From Asterionellopsis glacialis (Eukaryota > Bacillariophyta > Plagiogrammaphyceae > Rhaphoneidales > Asterionellopsidaceae), in contig WKLE02001465.1 of the NCBI GenBank assembly GCA_014885115.2, positions 1 to 40,919 of the forward strand: a stretch of 40,919 nt of DNA, given 5' to 3'. Both the position numbers and the translations under genes were made by a program. A model generated the notes under the pieces. That model did no database searches and was not told the DNA's origin. It worked only from the letters and a program-made list of their open reading frames with translations. This document shows positions 22,381 through 31,272 of this stretch, piece by piece; positions within the stretch are counted from its first letter, which is position 1; each line of letters begins with the position of its first letter.

Positions 22381-24092
22381 TTATTCATCTTCTTCGCCTT
22401 CTATCTCTCCATCCTCTCCATCTTCTTCTGCCTCCTTTTGGGATACACGTAATCCAGTCATCTTCCCCAAACCAGTATCACTCAAGATTGTTTCGTCGTC
22501 ATCATCCCAATTAAATGTTTTCTTCCCATTCATTGTAGTCAAAACAACTGTTTCCCTTTCCATTTCGAACATTGCATCCACCCAGTTGAACAGAACAGAA
22601 ACTGGAGTATCTGGGGCAAATCGTCTTCTACCAGAGTTACCATCCGTGAATCGCAATGCAATTGTCATTACTCCCTCAATATCCTTATCTGGCTCTTCTG
22701 GTAGGGATTCTTTCAGTTCCTTTCGACGACTTTTCATTTCTTCTAGACGTTTCTTTTCTTCCTTCTCTTTTGCAAGCCGTTCTAATTCAGCATTTTTCTC
22801 GTCTTCCTCTCGCTGCAAATCGCTCTCAACACTACTAGCATAACCTTTCTGTCGCTCTTTGAAATATTCCATTTCTTGTTTTTCAAGCTGCATGGATGCA
22901 TATTGTTTTGCGTGGCGTTTCCGCAGAGTATTAAGCCACACAGCCATTTTTTCGCTGTTAGGAGGTGGATTACAATGATGTTGAGATAGCACCTGGGGAA
23001 CTATCTTTGGTAATCCACCCGATCCTACGGCCTGTATAATCAACACGATTCAAAAGTTATTACGTCAGAATAGGTGAATTTGCTTCGGTCGACTCTTTAG
23101 TGCACGCATATTTTCATAATACTTACTTGAGCAGGGTATACTACAATCAGTGTTGGTCGCTTTTGTCCCTTAGCAGGCTTTACTTTAAGTCTTTTTGTGG
23201 AAGCACTAGCTTCGGCAGATCCAGCTTTGGCGGCCCAAAACACGAAAGATCCTGACTTCACTTTTTTCCTTGCCTTTTTTTCTGCGACAGCCGAAACTTC
23301 GTTACTTAGCAAACTTTTAATAGCAATTTTGTCTGATGTTCCCTTCTTTCCACGACCTGGTTTAGAAGAAGGAATGAACACAACTAGAAGTCTAGCTTGC
23401 GATCGGGCCTCGCGAAGTGCATCTGTAAATGTTCCTCCCCGAATAGCGCTTTGTTCTTCCTTGTCAGCTGTTTCTCCTGTGACACCGTAAGCACTAGAAA
23501 GATATCTTCTAAGCTCCTCGGTTTCTTTGTCTGGAACATGCGACACCGCCGATGATTGATCAGATTTGGACTTGCGAACCTTTACCTTTGATGATGATGC
23601 AATCGGATCGAGACCGCCGCCTTCCGGTGATGACTTGCTCGGGTTCATAGCCGCGTTCCACATTCGCTGGATAATACCCACATCCTCTTCCTGTTCCTCA
23701 CTTGTACTGAAACCGGCAACTAAAGCTCTATTCAACGCTTTCGTTATCTTGCCAACAAGAATTAGAGCTCGTTTTGAAATACCAAAGACAGAAACTCCTT
23801 CCGAAGAGGCGATGCCCTCAGTAACGTCGGAAGACGACTCATCGTCGTCATCCTCATTTTCATATTCATCATCATATTCGTCGTCGTAGTCTGAGGATCC
23901 TCCTCGCACTACTAGACTTTTGGAAGAAACAAATGCGAGTTTTGATGTCAAAGTAGATCGTGAAAGTGAAATTTGAGTATGACCTGAAGCAGATTCACAC
24001 CTACAAATCGACAGAGCGACTAGAACGAATAAAGACAAAGTGGTCCAAACTTTATTGTTTAATCCATGTCCTGCATTTTTTCCTGGTGCCAT
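22381..24092 (-). CDS. UAS-UBX domain protein with N-terminal signal or anchor
   Basis: Two minus-strand exons, 24092-23127 and 23031-22381, with a 95-nt GT-AG intron, encode 538 aa. An upstream in-frame TTG at 24098 is ignored in favour of the ATG. Residues about 15-30 (TLSLFVLVALSICRCESA) form a signal peptide or membrane anchor, followed by Ser-rich sequence, VVRGG and a very acidic DDEYDDEYENEDDDD stretch. About 220-345 resembles the thioredoxin-like UAS domain (FTDALREARSQARLLVVFIPS, RPTLIVVYPAQ), 365-435 is a charged coiled coil and 443-520 a UBX domain (LRFTDGNSGRRRFAPDTPV). This is the layout of UBXD8/FAF2, which recruits Cdc48/p97 in ERAD. The usual FPR loop is not evident. The leader could place it in the ER or in the periplastidal space, where diatoms run an ERAD-derived import system. 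Confidence 0.85.
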
Positions 24093-24693
24093 ATTCAACT
24101 TCCCACAATATTAGATTATGGAACTTAATTGAAAATGTGTACTTGTTAGGCTATTTAAGAAGTGAAATGGTTGCAATGGATGTTGTATGATGTTTTGATG
24201 TATGATGTTGCCAACATGCGGTTCCTGTCACAAAAAAAAGCAAGTTGAACAACAAGAGAAGAGGAGCGCACATAGTTCCATGTTTGCTTTCGCTACAAGT
24301 GTCGGCGAACATTGACTGTTGAAAGGCAGACTTCATCTGTCTGCCTCACGCACAAGCAAAGATTTACTCGACTGAGTAGATAAGCACGACACGACTAAAG
24401 CAAATACTGTAGAACGACTGAAATTCTTGGTTTTTCTTGAAGACGCCCAGAACGAAAGATACAACATGTCTGGCTTGAAAATGGAATCCTCAGATCGAAG
24501 AAACTGATCGAAGTCTTCTGTTTTTACAGACATACTGTAGTCCTACCGCCGAACGTATTCTTGTCATTCGTGGATATCTAGGGTCGGCCAGTCGTGAAAA
24601 CGGCACCTAATAGATAACAGCACGTTTCATTCAACATAGCATTCTGTACGCATTCATTGTTGCGAACTTTTCAGTGCTTACTCATAATCAAGC

Positions 24694-25170
24694 ACTCTTC
24701 GACTTCTAAGTAGTGATGGTGATATTATAGAAGTCCCCTACAATGCTGCTCAACTTTCACAGTTAGTGCAGCAAACTGTAAATTTAGAAGACGATGAACG
24801 TGAGGTCCAATTACTGCGTGTATTGACAGCTTGTTTAACCATGGTTGCCGAATTCCTCAGTCACCATATTGAGGAACCCATGGAAGCCCTCCTTATGCCC
24901 TTGGGTGGATCGTTCTTTGAAGAAATTGTAAAACAGGCATGGTATAGAGACTTTTGTGAATTTAGAGCGTGCTATGATCTTTGATTTATTGATGGCTGCC
25001 AATTTTATGAATATCAGACCGCTATAAGATTTGATGTCCTTAAAGGTTTCCTTTGAATTGAGAGGCAGAAATGCAGATCAAATTCGTGAAATACTAAATC
25101 TTGAAGAACTTTCTCCAGAAGATGAAGAAACAGCCCGTAGAGAACACAGTTGGATATTTGAGAATGCATA
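24694..25170 (+). pseudogene. SKP1-like pseudogene
   Basis: Frame-by-frame reading recovers an SKP1 fold. The first part (24694-24984) reads LLSSDGDIIEVP, then EEPMEALLMP, then AWYRDFCEF. One frameshift near 24965 moves to MIFDLLMAANFMNIRPL, then a TAA at 25025-25027 replaces an expected Leu codon. Reading resumes as DLMSLKVSFELRGRNADQI and EILNLEELSPEDEETARREH to the natural stop at 25168-25170. SKP1 is the adaptor of SCF ubiquitin ligases. No ATG precedes the homology in frame (TAA at 24685); an upstream exon cannot be excluded. Substitutions in otherwise conserved stretches suggest an old extra copy rather than the functional gene. Confidence 0.8.
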
Positions 25171-26144
25171 AACAAGTTATAGTCTACTGTAATTATGCGT
25201 CTTTTAAAATAGAATTCCAATATTCCACCAATAGACCTGATGAAGTGATAATGCAGTGCATCAAGATACAAAATATTGCATACATTACTCTCACTACTGA
25301 TCTTGTCAAGTAAGCACGGTAGGTCCTACATAGTTACGACTACGATTCAATTCAATAAATATTAAATAGTAAGAATGAACCATTCAATTGAAACATCAAT
25401 ATTCAGTTGCGCGTTTTCAAATTTATCAGCTTGAGTTTTTCCCGCTAACTTCTTCAAAATATTGTCTTGAAGTCATCCAATTCTTTTTTCGGGGTTTTGA
25501 AAAACTGTAAACAATAATATTGAATTGGATTGGTGTGCATCAGACTTGGTAGAAATTTTGTGTAGCTTCGAGAACTGTCACTTGGATGCACAGGTCCTCT
25601 GTATTTTTCTGTAGGAACTATTTTCGGGGTTCCTAATTAACGGCGGAGCGGTTCAATGATTCGATCGTTACGAGTTAATGATATTTTGTCCATTTTGTAA
25701 AAATGTCTGTGCGTCGTGACGCATACGTCAGTAGCCTTCGAACTACGTATCCATCGAATCCGAATACTTTCCCGTACCTCTCTCTCTAGAGAGAGTCCTC
25801 TCTATGACCTCTCTCTCTAGGTGCTAGGACTAGTAACGGTAGGACCTAAAAGAGACAGGAAAAAAAGAGAGAGGGTTATCTGACCTCTTTACCTTGTCAA
25901 GGCACAGTTAGCACAAGGATCAACTGGAATCCTTACACGACTTATTGAATGCTTCTCAATGAAACTAAATTGTCAGTGAAAAAGATTTCCAGAAGTTTCC
26001 TTCATTCACTATCAGAAATTATAGTTGGGAAATACAAGGGCATTTGACCGACTGAGGTCATGGAATAATATAAAAAGAAGTATGATCTAAAATAAGAGTG
26101 GTTCAAATCTATGCAATTTTTAATTAGTAAACACAGTTGTTTGC
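25171..26144. other. Intergenic region with motif copies and palindrome
   Basis: No gene is seen. It contains AGGTCCTAC at 25321-25329, its reverse complement at 25839-25847, a 16-bp perfect palindrome CTCTCTCTAGAGAGAG at 25780-25795 and a purine/pyrimidine-rich CTCTCT tract to about 25880. TGACGC and ACGTCA lie close together near 25718-25731. Confidence 0.6.
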
Positions 26145-27338
26145 TTAAGCAGAGGCGGCGGCGGCAGCTTCGGCACGCTTGGCAGCGGCAGTCTTCTTTT
26201 CGTAAAGCTCACGGATGGCGAAGGCAGCAAGTGTTTGCATAAGACCAGTTCCGTTGTTGGATCCAGGGGCATCAGCAAGGGCAAGCATTGCTTGGGTGAG
26301 TTCTCCGTAGAACTTGGTGGAAGTGTTTGACAATTGAGATTCAACGTAGACAAGTTCTTGGATGTTGTCGAAGGTTCCGTCCATCTCAAGAACTTGGACG
26401 GGTTGTCCGAAGAATTCTTCAGGTCCGTAAGCAAGCTTCATTCCAGGGGCAGGGGAGCTCAACTTGTCAGCAGAAGGAGTCCAAGAGATGGTGGATCCCT
26501 CATCGAAAAGGTAGCAAGGGGAGAAGTTTTCAACACCTTCCTTTTGGATGCAACGGACACGGAGGGTCTTCTTGTCTTCCTCATCAAGAAGAGTGGGGAG
26601 AACTTCAACAACAAGATCGGCCTTGGCCTTTTGGGGGGCAATGTATGCTTCGAAATCGGGCTTACGGGCTTCGATGGAGGCAAGAATAGATTCAAGGGAG
26701 TGACCACGTTCTTCCATATCACGCTGGATCTTCCAGTTAAGCTTGACTTCGTCGGAGATATCAAGGTAAAGAGAGAAGTCAAGAAGGTCGTTAACACGTT
26801 CGTCGTGCATGGGGTGAAGACCTTCGAAGATGATGATGGGTGTGGGTTCAATGGTCTCGGGGGTATCGAGGGTACCGTTCACGTGGTTGTAGATAGGCTT
26901 ACTAACGGTTTCTCCGTTCTTAAGGGCTTTGACCTGTTCGTACATGAGGTCGAAGTTGTTCTCACGAACATCAAGGGCGGTAAGCTTGGAAACCTTACGG
27001 CCTTCACGGTCGTTAAGATGGTAGTCATCAAGGCAGATAACAGTGGTAAGGTCGGAAACAAGGGTGTTAGTCTCCCATCCACCATTGTCGAATCCTCCTC
27101 CGAGGGGACCAACGACGTCACCACCGAAGATGGAGGTAAGACGACGCATGAAAGTGGACTTTCCACATCCAGAGTCAGCGGCAACACCGATGACGATAGG
27201 GACTTGGCCTTCAGCGAGAGCCATGTTAAGGTTAGAGGAGGAGGAGACGCCGGCACGAAGCTTGTTGGCGGGCATGAATGCCGAAGGGGCGAAAGCGGAA
27301 GCGGTTCCGAGAGCAGCGGCGAAAGCGACGAACTTCAT
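26145..27338 (-). CDS. PRK: Phosphoribulokinase, plastid (copy 1)
   Basis: A single exon of 397 aa. It phosphorylates ribulose 5-phosphate to ribulose 1,5-bisphosphate, the CO2 acceptor of the Calvin cycle, in the plastid stroma. The leader MKFVAFAAALGTASA followed by FAP is a canonical diatom plastid presequence. The P-loop GVAADSGCGKST (51-62) contains Cys58, and ICLDDYH (101-107) contains Cys102. These match the redox cysteines of plant PRK, but here they are 44 residues apart against 39 in spinach, in line with reports that diatom PRK is not regulated by thioredoxin as in plants. Other blocks are KPIYNHVNGTLDTPE, IIIFEGLHPMHDERV and DISDEVKLNWKIQRD. Codons are strongly biased to GC-ending forms (AAG, CTC, GTC, AAC), as in highly expressed genes. 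Confidence 0.97.
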   Translation of the reverse strand: MKFVAFAAALGTASAFAPSAFMPANKLRAGVSSSSNLNMALAEGQVPIVIGVAADSGCGKSTFMRRLTSIFGGDVVGPLGGGFDNGGWETNTLVSDLTTVICLDDYHLNDREGRKVSKLTALDVRENNFDLMYEQVKALKNGETVSKPIYNHVNGTLDTPETIEPTPIIIFEGLHPMHDERVNDLLDFSLYLDISDEVKLNWKIQRDMEERGHSLESILASIEARKPDFEAYIAPQKAKADLVVEVLPTLLDEEDKKTLRVRCIQKEGVENFSPCYLFDEGSTISWTPSADKLSSPAPGMKLAYGPEEFFGQPVQVLEMDGTFDNIQELVYVESQLSNTSTKFYGELTQAMLALADAPGSNNGTGLMQTLAAFAIRELYEKKTAAAKRAEAAAAASA

Positions 27339-27440
27339 GGTGTTTAGTTTTTATTGCTATGAAATTGTGAGACTTTGGTGTGTGTAGCTGCTTTGTAGCA
27401 GTTTGTTAGTTGTAGAGAACAAATAAGACTACGAATGCAT

Positions 27441-27495
27441 TCTCGTTCGCACGAGATTCTCTACGCAATCTCTGTAGCAGAGTCTCTGTAGAGAA
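27441..27495. repeat. Nested inverted repeats upstream of PRK copy 1
   Basis: TCTCGT-TCGC-ACGAGA forms a six-base stem with a tetraloop at 27441-27456. TTCTCTAC (27457-27464) pairs with GTAGAGAA (27488-27495), with CTCTG-TAG-CAGAG (27470-27482) nested inside. It lies 100-160 bases before the PRK start, in promoter or 5' UTR. The role is unknown. Confidence 0.5.
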
Positions 27496-27587
27496 AATCT
27501 AATATGTCAGCCCAATCTGATTTTTCACCACCATTGCCCATCATCGCACCTTGCTTCTCGCGATTGACACACACGTCCGCCTCCATG

Positions 27588-28104
27588 TGACGTGTTCCTA
27601 TTTCTTTACAGATTTTCTAGTAGTATCGAAAAATTTAGGTGGACAGTCCACCACAAATTGCGTTCAAAAGCATTTTTTGTCTGCGTGTCCGATATCTGAC
27701 AACTCTCTCGGCTCGATAGATTTAGTTATAGAAGGAATCTTTCCAAAAATTCATATAATCATTTTGTATGTAGCTTGTAGGACTCTCTAGTACCAAGGCA
27801 GTTAGTTTGTAGAGACGTAGTCTGTTGGCGTACGTACTTCATGTATCGAAACACGTCTGTTACATTCCACAATAATTTCAAAATTGTTTGATTCCCGTCG
27901 TGTCTCCTATCTCTTGACAAACTTGTTTTTCAAAACCACCAATCAATCAAACTAGAACGAAGGCGGCAAATCAAAATGTTTCCTTGGACCAATGAGAGAA
28001 ATCTGATCAAATGACGTTTACATTCTATGGTGCACGATTGGAGGTAGCTCCAGCTTACCCGTTCTGTGAACTATAAGTGTGAACGAAACGCAAGCAGGTC
28101 CTAC
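27588..28104. promoter_or_regulatory. PRK copy 1 upstream region: TGACGT sites and AGGTCCTAC
   Basis: Two TGACGT hexamers (27588-27593 and 28012-28017) and one AGGTCCTAC (28096-28104) lie between the two PRK genes, upstream of copy 1. TGACGT resembles the CO2/cAMP-responsive elements described for diatom carbon-concentrating genes. No function is shown by sequence alone. Confidence 0.3.
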
Positions 28105-28231
28105 ACTTGCTCTCCGCTTTGCTGCTGAAGAACATCAGCTTCATCGCGTTAGTACCGTACACAAAAAAATGCCTCTGCGAATGTCGAAAACCAGCAATAC
28201 AAAAATATAATAATGTAGCTACTATTTCTTT

Positions 28232-29497
28232 TTATTTGTTATTTTGTAGTACCTCCTCCTTCACAGCATCATCAAGTTCTTTCAATTGTTCCGCTGCATT
28301 CTTCTTTGTATACAATTCTCGGATAGCAAAAGCGGCCAAAGTTTGCATAAGACCTGTACCGTTATCGCTTCCAGGTGCATCTTTTAATTGTATCATAGCT
28401 CGTGACAATTCACCATAGTAATTCGTAGATGCACTACTAAGATAGGATTCAACATAAACCATTTCTGCAATGTTATCAAATGTACCATCCATTTCAAATA
28501 CTTGTACGTCGTTGTCATAATATGTCTCTGGACCAGACATAAATTTAATCCCAGGATACGAGCACGATAATTTGGTACCACACGGCATCCATTCAATTTG
28601 GGATCCTTCATCAAAAAGATAACAGGGTGTAAAGTATTCTACTCGTTCCTTTTGAATTAAACGTACTCTCAAGGTTTTCGTATCATCAGGATCAAGGAGG
28701 GTAGGTAACACTTCAATAATACAATCCGCAAATTCTTTTTGTGGTGCAATGTAGGCATCAAAGTCAGGTTTACGTGCCTCAATAGAAGCCAAAATGGATT
28801 CCAACGAATGACCGCGTTCTTGCATATCACGTTGAATTTTCCAATTCAGTTTCACTTCATCGGATATATCTAAATACAACGAAAAATCTAATAAGTCACG
28901 CACACGTTCATCATGCATAGGATGTAATCCTTCAAAGATAATGATAGGCGTTGGTTCGACTGTTTCAGGTGTATCGAGTGTACCATTCACATGATTATAA
29001 ATAGGTTTGGATATACTTTTTCCATTCTTCAAGGCCTTGACTTGTTCATACATTAAATCAAAATTATTTTCACGTATATCCAAAGCTGTCAGTTTTGATT
29101 TTTTACGTCCTTCACGATCATTTAAATGATAATCATCTAAACAAATAACGGTTGTGAGGTCTGACACCAACGTATTCGTCTCCCATCCACCATTATCAAA
29201 TCCACCACCAAGTGGTCCAACAATATCACCACCAAATGTAGATGTCAAACGACGCATAAATGTTGATTTACCACATCCAGAATCTGCAGCAACACCGATG
29301 ACTACAGGTGTTTGGCCAGGGGACACTGCCATCATGGTGATGGTAACAAAGGAAGGACGACGAGTAGCATGATGAGAGGAACATTTTGTAGAATGGAAAT
29401 TCTTCATGGGAAGAAACATCGTAGGTGTTGGAGTGGTGAATCCATGGGCACTTCCTCCAAACATCAAAGAGACAACGATAGTTGCGATAGACTTCAT
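28232..29497 (-). CDS. Phosphoribulokinase paralogue, plastid (copy 2)
   Basis: A single exon of 421 aa from the ATG at 29497. The frame stays open to 29770, but the ATG at 29497 yields a signal peptide MKSIATIVVSLMFGGSAHG with Phe20 next, a plastid-type leader. The catalytic core is almost identical to copy 1 (GVAADSGCGKST, ICLDDYHLNDREGRK, KPIYNHVNGTLDTPE, FEGLHPMHDERV), so kinase activity is plausible. Divergence concentrates in the leader, around the WMPCGTKLSCSYPGIKF region and in the C-terminal tail, which ends acidic and Gln/Asn-rich instead of Ala-rich. Codon use is very different: AT-ending codons (AAA, TTA, CAT, AAT) dominate where copy 1 uses GC-ending ones. It is in tandem with copy 1, same strand, 893 bases upstream. 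Confidence 0.95.
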   Translation of the reverse strand: MKSIATIVVSLMFGGSAHGFTTPTPTMFLPMKNFHSTKCSSHHATRRPSFVTITMMAVSPGQTPVVIGVAADSGCGKSTFMRRLTSTFGGDIVGPLGGGFDNGGWETNTLVSDLTTVICLDDYHLNDREGRKKSKLTALDIRENNFDLMYEQVKALKNGKSISKPIYNHVNGTLDTPETVEPTPIIIFEGLHPMHDERVRDLLDFSLYLDISDEVKLNWKIQRDMQERGHSLESILASIEARKPDFDAYIAPQKEFADCIIEVLPTLLDPDDTKTLRVRLIQKERVEYFTPCYLFDEGSQIEWMPCGTKLSCSYPGIKFMSGPETYYDNDVQVFEMDGTFDNIAEMVYVESYLSSASTNYYGELSRAMIQLKDAPGSDNGTGLMQTLAAFAIRELYTKKNAAEQLKELDDAVKEEVLQNNK

Positions 29498-29868
29498 GGT
29501 ACAACTACGAAAGAATGCTTTTACAAATAAGGATGGACGGCTCTTTGTCACAGATTCAAGTGGTAAAAGAGTGAACAAACAAAGCAACAAACAAAGAATC
29601 TTTCGTTTCTCGATTACGGTGTGTGCGACAGGGTATTTGATGAGAAATGCGAACTTTTGTACATCCAGTGAGTCTACCCCAAAGAATACCAAGAGAAACA
29701 GATGTTCTTCTAGAAAGTGTATCCAAAAAATCATTCTGTAGCAGATTATCCCGATCAATTCTACGTACAATAGACTATTCGCCTACGGTACAGCTCTGTA
29801 GATCTTGATTTCTCCTCTTCTTGCTTTGAAATGACATCATACAATGTCAACATTCAACATAGTATCCG

Positions 29869-29895
29869 GTAGGACCTCTACTCTCTAGGTCCTAC
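29869..29895. repeat. Perfect 9-bp inverted repeat of AGGTCCTAC
   Basis: GTAGGACCT (29869-29877) and AGGTCCTAC (29887-29895) are exact reverse complements separated by nine bases. The arms are the same 9-mer that recurs elsewhere in this window. It lies 372 bases upstream of PRK copy 2. Confidence 0.75.
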
Positions 29896-29916
29896 ATTAT
29901 CCCGGTACTGTACCGT

Positions 29917-29932
29917 GTCCGTCCGTCCGTCC
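29917..29932 (+). repeat. (GTCC)4 microsatellite
   Basis: Four exact GTCC units, followed by a GTCT unit, upstream of PRK copy 2. Confidence 0.9.
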
Positions 29933-31272
29933 GTCTATTTATATCTAATCAGGTTTTTGTTTTTCAATCAGATAGAATCTTTTTTTAGTTCTCGTGTTTA
30001 GCGCCCCCTTTCTGGTCACTTTCTTGTTTCTTCCACCTCTTCTCGTCTGTGCGTTCGGATTATTGTATTTTTTTTGTAATTTTCTTTTTTTTCTTCTGCA
30101 TGTTGTGTTCATTTATGACAAGTTGCTAGGCCAATCCCAATTTATTTATGATATACTTAGCTAACTGCATTCCGACTACGGACAGGTACCAGGTACGTAG
30201 TTTTTGGTTTGTTCTCTGGACATTCCGCCTACCAAGAGATCGGTATCATGAGCGTATGTAACAATTGACTTCGATCCAGTAATAAATGACATTTTGATGT
30301 AGAAATCTCTTCAATAAAGCATCGTTCGTATATATTATTATAATACGAAGCTCCACGAGAATGGCGCGCCCGAAACACACTCCTCTTTGTCTCTCTAGAT
30401 GAGGTCAAGCTTTGTGGAGTCGATCTTCCGTGTAAATTATGTTATGACAACTTCTGTTGAAAAAGCGTTCTGTTGGGATTTCGTTGTCGCCGCTACAAAA
30501 AACACGACAACAACAACAACTAAATGATGATTTTTTACTAGAAAAGAAGTAAATTTTCGACCATTCTCGTTAACAGTGGTGCATTGAAGAAGTGTAGGTC
30601 ATAGTTTAAAATAAAATTTACTGATAAAGCGTTCGATATTTTGTCATCGTCGCTGCCGTTTTTAACATGGAAATAGTCGCGATAAAATTTGGCCTATGGA
30701 GACGAGGAGCACGTTTTGGGAGATTCTCGTACAGCTTCGTATAACGTAACATACAGGGAATTATTTAAGGTTTCTACGGCCAAAAGCATCGTCGTAGGCT
30801 AGATTTCATTTCACTCGAAAGAGAGTAGCAGGTACGATAATTCTCAAGTGGACACGAGAAGATTCAATTTTAAAATGTCCTATGTACATATCATATATTC
30901 TGTAGCACTCGATAATACTACTTCATTATGGAATGAACAAAAAATTTCTTTCAAATCCGTATCTTCATAATATGTATGATAAATTCCTTCCACATATAGC
31001 CCTATTTTAACGCATGCATGCGTCATTTGCGTTGTGAAATTTATGAATACTGTTGGCTCGGTGTGTAAAAGGGGGTTGCGTAGATAAGCAGATTTTTCGC
31101 TTTGAAATTGGCGCATTGGGCTTTTCCACAACACGTGTGTTTTGGAATAACGGGGTGCGAAGGGGAACAAATCGAAAAACCACGTAGCATTTCACATATT
31201 TTTTACTTTTATGTAAAATTGGCTCTCTGTTAATTGAACATACTCAGACCCATTGGGTTACATTATAGTACA

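Larger units (their letters stand above)
29498..31272. other. Intergenic region between PRK2 and membrane-protein gene
   Basis: No gene is seen on either strand. Notable items are the inverted repeat at 29869-29895, a (GTCC)4 microsatellite at 29917-29932 and TACCAGGT at 30187-30194. The rest is AT-rich with T runs. Confidence 0.6.

Noticed and set aside
24333..24533. 66-codon open frame on the minus strand with an ATG
   Set aside because: No similarity, no neighbouring signals and length expected by chance.
25640..25680. Sequence resembling a tRNA B box (GCGGTTCAATGATTCGATC)
   Set aside because: No matching A box, acceptor stem or cloverleaf could be drawn around it.
29498..29770. N-terminal extension of PRK copy 2
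   Set aside because: The frame is open but the leader starting at 29497 fits plastid import and aligns with copy 1.
30880..31170. 96-codon open frame on the minus strand
   Set aside because: TTG start, no recognisable domain and no splice partner.
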